36,374 nt of DNA from Alphaproteobacteria bacterium (GTDB lineage: Bacteria > Pseudomonadota > Alphaproteobacteria > Rs-D84), in NCBI GenBank assembly GCA_017403085.1, contig JAFQOQ010000015.1:1-36374 (forward strand). Direction: 5' to 3'. Position 1 is the stretch's first letter, and each line of letters starts with the position of its first letter. Below are positions 16,293 to 23,102 of the stretch, in pieces. The translations under genes and the position numbers were made by a program. Below the pieces are notes generated by a model. It did not search any database. It was not told the origin of the DNA and worked only from the letters and a program-made list of their open reading frames with translations.

Positions 16293-17051
16293 ATGTTTAA
16301 TTGGATTGGACTGGTTCAGATAATTATAATTGTGTCACTGGTTTGGTTGTTTTATAGAAGTTTTATTCAAAATACGCAGTCTGAAAAGTTGGTGCGTGGC
16401 TTGCTGGGGTTGGCAGGTCTGTGGGTGCTTAGTTTTGTCTTGTCGTGGGTGCGGCTGGATTTGCTGGCCAGTTTTTTGCATTATACCGCATTGTTCTTGT
16501 CGTTGAGTTTGATTGTTGTGTTTCAACCAGAACTGCGAAAGTTTATGGCGCTGATGGGGAATATTGAGGGATGGCGTCGTGTATTGAAACGTGGCGGGTT
16601 TCAAAGAAAAGATACTGCGTCGTTGGATGCGATTGTGTCGGCGGTTGAGTATATGTCGGCAAAGCATACGGGGGCATTGATTGTTTTCCCAAGCACATTG
16701 GATGAAAGTGCGATTGATAAAAAGGGGGTGCGGATAGATGCGAAAATTAGCAGCGAATTATTGCTGACGATTTTCTTTAACAAGACGCCACTGCATGACG
16801 GGGCGGTTATCATAGAAAATGACAGGGTGGCGTATGCAGGGGGGATTTTGCCGCTGTCGCAAAATAATTTGAACTGGAAATATGGTACGCGGCATCGTGC
16901 GGCGCTGGGGCTAAGTGAGGTTTCGCGTGCAGTTGTTTTGGTTGTTTCCGAAGAAAGTGGTGATATTTCAATTGCTGAAAAAGGTAAATTTACCAAATAT
17001 GATGATATGAAAAAACTGCGCGCCAAGTTAGAGAAAGTTTTAGATAGATAG
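16293..17051 (+). CDS. cdaA: CdaA-type diadenylate cyclase (c-di-AMP synthase)
   Basis: Makes cyclic di-AMP from two ATP. Three predicted membrane helices (residues about 3-22, 35-53 and 60-78) precede a DAC domain with both catalytic motifs: DGAVII (169-174) and GTRHRAALG (198-206). VFQPELRK links the two parts, as in CdaA of Gram-positive bacteria. GGGG lies 7 bases before ATG 16293; a GTG directly before it is the alternative. Length 252 is near the family norm. The usual Gram-positive partners cdaR and glmM are not adjacent. c-di-AMP enzymes are uncommon in Alphaproteobacteria as far as I know. Confidence 0.9.
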   Translation: MFNWIGLVQIIIIVSLVWLFYRSFIQNTQSEKLVRGLLGLAGLWVLSFVLSWVRLDLLASFLHYTALFLSLSLIVVFQPELRKFMALMGNIEGWRRVLKRGGFQRKDTASLDAIVSAVEYMSAKHTGALIVFPSTLDESAIDKKGVRIDAKISSELLLTIFFNKTPLHDGAVIIENDRVAYAGGILPLSQNNLNWKYGTRHRAALGLSEVSRAVVLVVSEESGDISIAEKGKFTKYDDMKKLRAKLEKVLDR

Positions 17052-17056
17052 CCTAA

Positions 17057-17081
17057 GGCCGCCCGAAATGGGCGGTTTGTG
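17057..17081 (+). terminator. Terminator of the rluC-asmA-cdaA unit
   Basis: CCGCCC (17060-17065), loop GAAAT, GGGCGG (17071-17076), then a short T-rich tract. Confidence 0.7.
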
Positions 17082-17098
17082 TTTATATGCTTTTGGTC

Positions 17099-17128
17099 TT
17101 GCACCGAATCGGTGTTTTTTGATAGACT
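17099..17128 (+). promoter_or_regulatory. dnaN promoter containing a terminator-like hairpin
   Basis: TTGCAC (17099-17104), 18 bp, TAGACT (17123-17128) with extended TGA. The spacer holds CACCG-AAT-CGGTG followed by six T residues (17102-17120), a second terminator for incoming transcription. Confidence 0.5.
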
Positions 17129-17183
17129 GAATATAAAAGAGTGTAGGATACACAAACATATATAAGGAAACAGGAGCGTAGTA

Positions 17184-18302
17184 ATGGAATTTTCAGTGTT
17201 TCGTCAGGTTTTGATTCGTGCGCTGGGGCATATGCAGTCGATTGTGGAAAAGCGTGCGACACTGCCAATATTGATGAATGTTAAATTAGAAGTGGCAGAT
17301 GATTTGGTGTTGTCTGCGACAAATGTTGATTTGGAATTGGTAGAACATGTTGCGGCCGATATCACGTTGGGTGGTAAGATAACAGTTCCTGTTCAGATGC
17401 TGTATGATATTGTTCGTAAATTGCCAGATGATGCAGAAATTTCGTTTAAACAATCTGGTGATCAGTTGGTCGTGTCTAGTGGGCGCGCAGTATTTCGTTT
17501 GCCAACATTGCCGGCAGAAAATTTCCCAGCAATGGCGGGTAGCAATTTGACAACAAAGTTCCAAATGACAACGGGTGATTTGGCACATTTGATTAATCAG
17601 ACAAAGTTTGCAATTCCAACAGATGATGTGCGTTATCATTTGGGGGGGATTTATTTCCATATCGCAGATGATAGTGGTGAAAAAATGCTGACTGCGGTTG
17701 CAACTGATGCCCAGCGTATGGCCCTGTGTGCAATGCCAGCCCCGGCAGGCAGTGCCGAAATGCCATCTGTTATTCTGCCAAGACGTGTTATTGGCGAATT
17801 GTCTAAGTTGTTAGAAGACGCAAATGTTGATGATGTTATGGTTGAATTGTCTGATACCAAGGCGCGTTTTGTTGTGGGCAGTGCAACATTGACCAGTAAA
17901 TTGGTTGATGCACAATATCCAAATTATCGCGTTGTTATTCCAAAGGGTAATGACAAGATTGCAATCTTGGATAGAAAGCAGTTTGTTAATGCGGTTGATT
18001 TGGTATCGGTTGCCAGTGTTGATAAAACAAAATCTGTTCAATTGACGTTCAGTATGAACAAGTTAGTTGTTAATGCGTCTAGCCCAGATGCGGGTACCGC
18101 AACCCAGGAATTAGATATTGAATATAATGGCGACAGTGCATTTACGGTTGTATTTAATGTAAAGTTCTTGTTGGATGTTGCTGGTCAGGTAGAAGGTGAT
18201 AAATTCCAAATGGAAATGCAAGATCCGCTATCGCCAACAATTATCAAATCGACAGAACAAGGAACAGATGCATTGTTTGTTTTGATGCCGATGAGGATGT
18301 AA
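17184..18302 (+). CDS. dnaN: DNA polymerase III sliding clamp (beta subunit)
   Basis: The beta clamp encircles DNA and tethers polymerase III. The 372-residue length and three-domain layout fit. Signs include IVEKRATLPILMNVKLEV near residue 20, SGRAVFRLPTLPAENFP near residue 100, ATDAQRMAL, IPKGND, and the C-terminal VLMPMRM, which forms part of the partner-binding pocket. GGAGCG precedes the ATG. It stands alone with its own promoter and terminator, not in the dnaA-dnaN-recF order seen in many bacteria. Confidence 0.97.
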   Translation: MEFSVFRQVLIRALGHMQSIVEKRATLPILMNVKLEVADDLVLSATNVDLELVEHVAADITLGGKITVPVQMLYDIVRKLPDDAEISFKQSGDQLVVSSGRAVFRLPTLPAENFPAMAGSNLTTKFQMTTGDLAHLINQTKFAIPTDDVRYHLGGIYFHIADDSGEKMLTAVATDAQRMALCAMPAPAGSAEMPSVILPRRVIGELSKLLEDANVDDVMVELSDTKARFVVGSATLTSKLVDAQYPNYRVVIPKGNDKIAILDRKQFVNAVDLVSVASVDKTKSVQLTFSMNKLVVNASSPDAGTATQELDIEYNGDSAFTVVFNVKFLLDVAGQVEGDKFQMEMQDPLSPTIIKSTEQGTDALFVLMPMRM

Positions 18303-18317
18303 GAAAAATCCAAAAGA

Positions 18318-18338
18318 CCGCCGCATGGCGGTTTTTTG
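18318..18338 (+). terminator. dnaN terminator
   Basis: ACCGCC (18318-18323), loop GCAT, GGCGGT (18328-18333), T-run to 18338. Confidence 0.85.
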
Positions 18339-18348
18339 TTTAAATAAT

Positions 18349-18375
18349 TGCAAATGTGTTTTTTTGTGATAGCAT
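18349..18375 (+). promoter_or_regulatory. ppa promoter
   Basis: TTGCAA (18349-18354), 15 bp, TAGCAT (18370-18375) with extended TGA. The spacer is short, so the extended -10 probably matters most. Confidence 0.5.
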
Positions 18376-18403
18376 TTCTGGGCAAATAAAATAGGGGTAA
18401 TTT

Positions 18404-18946
18404 ATGACACTGAATGAAATTTCAGCAGGGGCAATGCCGCCAAAGAAAATGAATGCAATTATTGAAATACCAGAAAATGGGCATGTGAAATATGAAATTA
18501 ACAAAGAAACTGGCCTGTTAAAGGTAGATAGAATTTTGCATGCACCGATGGCGTATCCTGCGAACTATGGGTATTTCCCAGGGACGTTGGGCGATGATGG
18601 TGATCCGTTAGATTGTGTTGTGGTTTGTAATGCGCCATTGCGTCCGGGTGTTTTGATTGAGGTTCGTCCGATTGGGGCGCTGTTGATGGAAGACCAGGCG
18701 GGTGGGGATGAAAAAATTATTTGTGTGCCACGTGATAAAATTGATCCGTATTATGAAAAGACAGAATATGTGGAACAGTTGCCGGAAATTCTGCGTTCTA
18801 AAATAGAATATTTCTTTCAGCATTACAAAGATTTACAACCAAATTCTTGGTCCAAGATTTTGGGTTGGGCGGATCGTGCAACGGCTGATAAGTTGATTAT
18901 GGAAAGTATAGATAGATATTGGGCGAATAAACGTAAAATGCAATAA
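18404..18946 (+). CDS. ppa: Inorganic pyrophosphatase, family I
   Basis: Hydrolyses pyrophosphate released by polymerases and tRNA synthetases, using Mg. The 180 residues match the bacterial enzyme. Key parts are IEIPENGHVKYEI, the Tyr-rich YPANYGYFPGT, the metal-binding signature DDGDPLDCVV, and the later KDLQPNSW. AGGGG sits 9 bases before the ATG. It stands alone between dnaN and efp with its own promoter and no clear terminator before the efp promoter. Confidence 0.97.
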   Translation: MTLNEISAGAMPPKKMNAIIEIPENGHVKYEINKETGLLKVDRILHAPMAYPANYGYFPGTLGDDGDPLDCVVVCNAPLRPGVLIEVRPIGALLMEDQAGGDEKIICVPRDKIDPYYEKTEYVEQLPEILRSKIEYFFQHYKDLQPNSWSKILGWADRATADKLIMESIDRYWANKRKMQ

Positions 18947-18950
18947 GCGC

Positions 18951-18978
18951 TTGCGTTGAGGTACGATATTCTTATAAT
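18951..18978 (+). promoter_or_regulatory. efp promoter
   Basis: TTGCGT (18951-18956), 16 bp, TATAAT (18973-18978), just after the ppa stop codon. Confidence 0.6.
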
Positions 18979-19010
18979 TTTAATGGTTAAAAAAGTAAGG
19001 GGTAAAAATA

Positions 19011-19580
19011 ATGGCATCTTATATTGCAAATGATATGCGTGTGGGTTGGGTAATTTCTCATAATGGGAAACGTTATTCTGTTACATCGATTACCAAGGTA
19101 AAGCCGGGCAAGGGTGGCGCGTTTGTTCAGGCCGATTTGCGTGATATCGATTCTGGGAACAAGGGCGGCGATCGCTGGCGCGCAGAAGATAAAGTTGAAA
19201 AATTGATGGTCGAAGATTTTGAATGTCAGTATCTGTATTCTGATGGCGCGGATGCGTTCTTTATGAATTTGTCTGACTATGAACAATTTACAATGCCGGT
19301 TGAATCTTTGGGCGAAGCGATGAAATTCTTGGCGCCGGAAATGTCGGTCAAGGCAAACTTTGTCGAAGGTCAGCCTGTGTCGATTTCTTTGCCAAAGACA
19401 GTTATCGCGACAGTTGAAGAAACAGAGCCTGCGTTAAAGGGTCAGACCGTTTCGTCCAGTGGTGGCAAACCTGCGATTTTAGATAACGGTGTTCGTGTTC
19501 AGGTTCCTTTGTTTATTGAACAAGGTGAAAAGATTGTTGTAAATACTGAGACCCTTGAATACGTCGAACGCGCAAAATAA
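19011..19580 (+). CDS. efp: Translation elongation factor P
   Basis: EF-P relieves ribosomes stalled on proline runs. The three-domain protein has 189 residues. The tip loop reads KPGKGGAF, and Lys34 is the position modified (beta-lysylation) in many bacteria. The family signature near the C-terminus is present as LDNGVRVQVPLFIEQGEKIVVNTETLEY. AAGGGG lies before the ATG. No epmA/epmB-like gene is in the window, so the state of Lys34 cannot be told. The gene ends just before the duplicated hairpin element and faces fba. Confidence 0.97.
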   Translation: MASYIANDMRVGWVISHNGKRYSVTSITKVKPGKGGAFVQADLRDIDSGNKGGDRWRAEDKVEKLMVEDFECQYLYSDGADAFFMNLSDYEQFTMPVESLGEAMKFLAPEMSVKANFVEGQPVSISLPKTVIATVEETEPALKGQTVSSSGGKPAILDNGVRVQVPLFIEQGEKIVVNTETLEYVERAK

Positions 19581-19603
19581 ATTATAATAATTCATCTAAA
19601 AGC

Positions 19604-19772
19604 AAATCGGGAATCTCACGTAGCGGCTAGTACGCTACGATTCCCGATTTACTTTTATCTAAATCATTCTAATTTATTTTACACCACGCAAGGGGTGTGG
19701 GGAATCTCACGTAGTGGCTAGTACGCTGCGATTTCCGATTTGCTTTTATCTAAATCATTCTAATTTATTTTA
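19604..19772. repeat. Direct duplication of a hairpin-forming element between efp and fba
   Basis: Segments 19609-19681 and 19700-19772 agree at 69 of 73 positions by eye (offset 91). Copy 1 folds as AAATCGGGAAT (19604-19614), bulge CTCA, CGTAGCG (19619-19625), loop GCTAGTA, CGCTACG, ATTCCCGATTT (to 19650). In copy 2 the inner stem changes to CGTAGTG/CGCTGCG, which still pairs through G-T wobbles. Both copies end in an identical 30-base AT-rich tail. Copy 2 reaches 13 bases into fba and supplies its stop codon. It may be a fba/efp terminator region that was duplicated, or a small dispersed repeat. Confidence 0.8.
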
Positions 19773-20707
19773 TTGTTGCTGCCCATTATATTGGTTATTT
19801 CATCAATGCAGGTTTGGGTCATTTGATTTATTGCCGCGTTCAAGTATTCGCGCGGATTAAAATTCCCAGGGTTTTCTGACAGTGATTCGCGTATGGCGGC
19901 TGTAAAGCCCAGACGTAAATCGCTATCTACATTTATTTTGCAAATATTCATTTCTGTTGCGCGTCGCAGCTGTTGTGTTGCGATGCCGCGTGCGTTTGAT
20001 ATGTGGCCACCGAATTTGTTTATTGTGGTAATTAGGTGTGTGGGGATGCTGGATGCGCCATGCAGAACCAGTGGAAAATTTGGCATGCGTTTGGCGATGT
20101 CTGATAATATATCAAATCTTAGTTCTTCGTCGTCTGATTTGCGTTTGTGGGCGCCGTGGCTGGTGCCGATTGATATGGCCAAAGAATCGATGCCTGTTTG
20201 TGTGACGAATTTTTCTGCGTCAGAAGGATTGGTGTATGTTGAATATTCTGATGATGTGTTTTCGTCTTCTATGCCGGATAAAGTGCCCAGTTCGGCTTCG
20301 ACACTGACGTTATGCCTGTGGGCCAGTTCTACAACAGTCTTAGAAATATTAACGTTTTCATTAAATGGTAGTTTGCTGGCGTCAATCATGACGGATGAAA
20401 AACCGATTTCTATGGCGTGTCGGCATGTGTCGATGCAGGTCCCGTGGTCCAGGTGCAGTGCAATTTGTTCATCTGGGTGAATGTTGGCACCACGAATTAG
20501 ACCAATCAGCATGTCGTCGCCCATGTATTTTAATGCGGATTCTGATACGGCCAAAATAACAGGACTGTGTGTCGCGCGCGCGGCACGTAATATTGCGGAT
20601 AATGTTTCCATGTTGTAAAAATTAAATGCGGGTATGGCATAGTGCCCGGCAATGGCATTGGCAAACATTTGGTTTGTGTTGGATAATCCCAGGTCTGTGT
20701 ATTTCAT
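19760..20707 (-). CDS. fba: Class II fructose-bisphosphate aldolase
   Basis: Zinc-dependent aldolase that splits or forms fructose 1,6-bisphosphate. Visible motifs are the metal site HLDHG (about residues 86-90), MIDASKLPFNENV, VEAELG, IGTSHGAHK, the second metal His in LVLHGASSIP, and KINVDSDLR near the C-terminus, all in the class II (ketose-bisphosphate aldolase) order. At 315 residues it is typical. AAAGGAA precedes the ATG, and TGATACACT (complement of 20732-20740) is a possible extended -10. The last codons and the TAG stop lie in the duplicated element. Confidence 0.93.
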   Translation of the reverse strand: MKYTDLGLSNTNQMFANAIAGHYAIPAFNFYNMETLSAILRAARATHSPVILAVSESALKYMGDDMLIGLIRGANIHPDEQIALHLDHGTCIDTCRHAIEIGFSSVMIDASKLPFNENVNISKTVVELAHRHNVSVEAELGTLSGIEDENTSSEYSTYTNPSDAEKFVTQTGIDSLAISIGTSHGAHKRKSDDEELRFDILSDIAKRMPNFPLVLHGASSIPTHLITTINKFGGHISNARGIATQQLRRATEMNICKINVDSDLRLGFTAAIRESLSENPGNFNPREYLNAAINQMTQTCIDEITNIMGSNNKIN

Positions 20708-20779
20708 ATAGAATTCCTTTCTGTTGGTATAAGTGTATCATATTTTTCTGGTTTGTGGGCTTTTTTTTGATACCGGTGC

Positions 20780-20809
20780 TTGACAGGTGGCTTATTTGTG
20801 CAACAATAC
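20780..20809 (+). promoter_or_regulatory. Lipoprotein gene promoter
   Basis: A perfect TTGACA (20780-20785), 18 bp, CAATAC (20804-20809). Confidence 0.5.
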
Positions 20810-20859
20810 GTACGTGGCTGGAGTTGTGGGCAGAGAAAATATTATCCAAGGGGTCTGTT

Positions 20860-21192
20860 ATGAAAAATATTTTAATTTCTTTGTTCGGTCTGGCAATATT
20901 GACGGGTTGTGCGTCGTATTATGATTATTACAAGGGCGGGGTGCGTTATACCCAGGATGGCGATGATTGCGTGTTTTATTATGCAGAACGTGGTCGTCAT
21001 TTTTCTGATAAAATTCGCTCGCTGGATACAGATAAGAAGGTCGTTTATCGCAATACAAAATGCAGTGATTTGTATTTGCGTGATAATGCGGGTCAGCCTG
21101 CGCGTCATGATAGAAAAATAATTGTACCTGCGGCAAAATCTGATTGTGGGTGCAAGACATGCTCGACGAAAAAATATGTTATTGTGAAATAA
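20860..21192 (+). CDS. Small predicted lipoprotein, Cys-rich tail
   Basis: A 110-residue product. The signal sequence ends in the lipobox LTGC, with the lipidated Cys at residue 17. The mature part is Tyr-rich at first (ASYYDYYKGG), then has Cys at DDCVF, TKCSD, and a cluster DCGCKTCS near the end, which could bind metal or form disulfides. CCAAGGGG precedes the ATG, which I prefer over longer upstream frames. Family not recognised. A terminator follows directly. Confidence 0.75.
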   Translation: MKNILISLFGLAILTGCASYYDYYKGGVRYTQDGDDCVFYYAERGRHFSDKIRSLDTDKKVVYRNTKCSDLYLRDNAGQPARHDRKIIVPAAKSDCGCKTCSTKKYVIVK

Positions 21193-21219
21193 AAAAATCG
21201 CCCATTGGGCGATTTTTTA
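21192..21219. terminator. Lipoprotein gene terminator
   Basis: A-run plus ATCGCCC (to 21203), loop ATT, GGGCGAT (from 21207) plus T-run, near-symmetric and so able to act on both strands. Confidence 0.85.
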
Positions 21220-21236
21220 TTTGTGTGTTAATTTGT

Positions 21237-21265
21237 TTGTAAGTTAGTCTTTTTTGTGATAAAAT
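21237..21265 (+). promoter_or_regulatory. VirB2-like gene promoter
   Basis: TTGTAA (21237-21242), 17 bp, TAAAAT (21260-21265) with extended TGA. Confidence 0.55.
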
Positions 21266-21290
21266 GTTGGAAAAGGCAAAGGGGGATTTT

Positions 21291-21656
21291 ATGAAAAAAA
21301 TGATTAAGAAAGCAAATTGGGCAATGTTAGGCATGTTGGTGTCTGTGCCTGCGTTCGCGGCGCCGGCTGCGTCGGGCATTAATATGGAAGGCTTGTGCGT
21401 GCTAATCAATCAGTTAAAAAGTGTATTTAATGTTTTGCGTACATTGGCGTTTGTTGGCGCGGCCTTTATTATTGCTGGCTGGGCGTGGGGATTTATTTCC
21501 AAAGGTGCTGGTGTAGATATTGAAAAAGATTTAAAACCAAAGGGTATTGGGATGCTGGTTGGTTTTATCTTGTTATTTACCATTGGTGTCGTGTTACAAT
21601 TCTTGGTTTCGACAACAGGGGCCGAGGTTATGGGTTGTGTGACAAGTGGTTGGTAA
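21291..21656 (+). CDS. TrbC/VirB2-like pilin protein
   Basis: A 121-residue product: a basic start and signal peptide ending near AFA/AP (residue 23-24), then two hydrophobic helices (about 48-70 and 86-106) separated by a short charged loop with DIEKDLKPKG. This is the layout of VirB2/TrbC major pilins of type IV secretion systems. Cys36 and Cys116 flank the helices and could form a disulfide. GGGGGA lies before ATG 21291; the upstream ATG at 21264 lies inside the promoter. No other type IV secretion gene is in the window. Other small two-helix proteins can look alike. Confidence 0.65.
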   Translation: MKKMIKKANWAMLGMLVSVPAFAAPAASGINMEGLCVLINQLKSVFNVLRTLAFVGAAFIIAGWAWGFISKGAGVDIEKDLKPKGIGMLVGFILLFTIGVVLQFLVSTTGAEVMGCVTSGW

Positions 21657-21670
21657 ATTGTAAGATTTAA

Positions 21671-21701
21671 AAAAGGCGCGATAAAATATCGCGCCTTTTT
21701 T
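21671..21701. terminator. Bidirectional terminator between the VirB2-like and DinD-like genes
   Basis: GGCGCGATA (21675-21683), loop AAA, TATCGCGCC (21687-21695), flanked by A- and T-runs; it serves both convergent genes. Confidence 0.9.
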
Positions 21702-21702
21702 A

Positions 21703-22662
21703 TTATCTTAATTTTATCTGTGAATATTTATTGATGAAATCCCGTTCGATTTTTGATAGTTCGGAATTTACGGCATCGACATCGGTTGTGTAAATGTCCT
21801 GTTCGGGACGAATTTCATGTTGTTGTATGGTGCGGACGCGTTCTTGGGTCATGGTGTCGCATAGCAGCAGGCGAAATGTTTCCAGGTTTTTGTGTCTGAC
21901 CATGTTGAATCTGTCGATAGTTCTATGAAATGCGTTTGCGCGTGCCTGTAATGTTATAGGGCCCATATAATTGGACAATGGGTCATTGGTTTTTAATGGG
22001 ATTTGGTATGCGTCTTTGATGTCGTTGGCGGTATAGCCATAGAAAAAGGCACGGTTCATTTCATGATATATTTGTCGAAAGTCACCATTGTATCTATGGA
22101 TTATGCCGCTGATGAATTTTTCAAAGTATGTCAGGCGTTCGCGCAGGCGAATTCTGGCAAATTGATATACTTTGGCGCGTAAATCATCATACGAGATATT
22201 TGGGGCAATGATTGGTGATATAAAATAAATTCGACTGAATATCATGTATGGGTTGTCGCGACACAATGACCAGCATGCATAGCGCGATAGTTTCATGTCA
22301 GAGGCATCTATTTTTGGAATATTGCCCAGGTGATATGTGTGTTGGAATGTGGCGGTGTGGTCGCGCCAAAAATCAATAGATGCGTGTGTTAATGGTGGGT
22401 TCTTGCGGCCGCCGTTTGATTTGGATGGCATAACCAGGTTTGGCCAAACGTGTGCGTCGATAGTTGGTTCGGTGGGAAAGTAATCTTGGCCAAATAAATT
22501 ATGTAAATCAGAATAATACCAACATTCAGAATCGATGTTTATGTTTGGCACTTCGTGTTCTGGGAACAGGGCACGTTGCGCATATTCATTTACGTGATGC
22601 TTTTTCTGATTTAGTGTTGCAAAGATTTCTGATTTTCGTGGGAATGCCATATCGATGTCCAT
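21703..22662 (-). CDS. DinD-family protein (BRO-N/antirepressor-like)
   Basis: I place this 319-residue protein in the DinD family by motif likeness. Residues 45-60 (SECWYYSDLHNLFGQ) match the opening W-x-ARxLxxLLG-like helix. MKLSRYACWSLCRDNP (123-138) matches the hallmark LSRYACYL, followed by YF. RLRERLTYFEKFI, FFYGYTANDIK (207-216) and NYMGPITLQARANAF (231-245) match the DinD LYG..xxDIK and MG-x-x-EL-A-x-N-x-F segments, and VRTIQQHEIRPE sits where DinD has its VRxTI..PEELP. E. coli DinD is SOS-induced and acts on RecA filaments. It starts 3 bases after the RHH gene, without a clear ribosome-binding site, so translation is probably coupled. Confidence 0.72.
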   Translation of the reverse strand: MDIDMAFPRKSEIFATLNQKKHHVNEYAQRALFPEHEVPNINIDSECWYYSDLHNLFGQDYFPTEPTIDAHVWPNLVMPSKSNGGRKNPPLTHASIDFWRDHTATFQHTYHLGNIPKIDASDMKLSRYACWSLCRDNPYMIFSRIYFISPIIAPNISYDDLRAKVYQFARIRLRERLTYFEKFISGIIHRYNGDFRQIYHEMNRAFFYGYTANDIKDAYQIPLKTNDPLSNYMGPITLQARANAFHRTIDRFNMVRHKNLETFRLLLCDTMTQERVRTIQQHEIRPEQDIYTTDVDAVNSELSKIERDFINKYSQIKLR

Positions 22663-22665
22663 TGG

Positions 22666-22890
22666 TTATTTTTTATCTTCGATATTGGCCAGTGAAAATA
22701 ACACGGATGATATTAAAGATTGGTATGGTACGTGTTGCTGGTCGGCCAGTTCTTTTATCTTGTCCAGAATAGGGCGTGGAATTCGCATGTTTATAACGCA
22801 GTCGGATTTGTTAAACGCCTTGTAGGCGGCGTATTCTTTTAGCAAAGATTCAATGTTCATAATGAACAATTGTTGCATAACGTTTGGCAT
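22666..22890 (-). CDS. Ribbon-helix-helix (CopG-like) DNA-binding protein
   Basis: Start chosen at complement of 22888-22890 because TAGGAG lies 7 bases upstream; this gives 74 residues. The C-terminal half fits the RHH fold: strand VINMRIP, helix RPILDKIKELADQQ, turn HVPY, helix QSLISSVLFSLANI. The pattern resembles CopG/BrnA-type antitoxins and small repressors. It is the first gene of a two-gene unit with the DinD-like gene. Repeated TACAAT/ATTGTA motifs overlap its promoter, as expected for an autoregulated RHH repressor. That regulation is inferred. Confidence 0.75.
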   Translation of the reverse strand: MPNVMQQLFIMNIESLLKEYAAYKAFNKSDCVINMRIPRPILDKIKELADQQHVPYQSLISSVLFSLANIEDKK

Positions 22891-22927
22891 ATGCATTCTC
22901 CTATACACTGCGCAATACTGCGGTCAT

Positions 22928-22963
22928 TACAATGGACTATATCATTGTATTTACAATTGTCAA
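22928..22963 (-). promoter_or_regulatory. Promoter and operator-like repeats of the RHH/DinD unit
   Basis: Minus strand TTGACA (complement of 22958-22963), 16 bp, TATAGT (complement of 22936-22941) with extended TGA. The -10 is framed by the inverted repeat TACAATG (22928-22934) and CATTGTA (22943-22949). A palindrome ACAATTGT (22953-22960) touches the -35. Two ATATTTAC copies follow near 22970-22990. Confidence 0.6.
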
Positions 22964-23102
22964 TACAAATATATTTACGTTGATATTTACATTTGTGATG
23001 GCGGGTGTGTGGTATGTTGTGTTGTGGTGATTTAGATTTGATTTTTGTGTCTATAGAATATAAAATTGCGATATATCTGGTCAGTGACGGAAAGGGGTTA
23101 TT

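Noticed and set aside
20626-20859. Upstream extension of the lipoprotein frame to 20626
   Set aside because: It would overlap the fba start and remove the lipoprotein signal; the ATG at 20860 has CCAAGGGG and a lipobox at the right distance.
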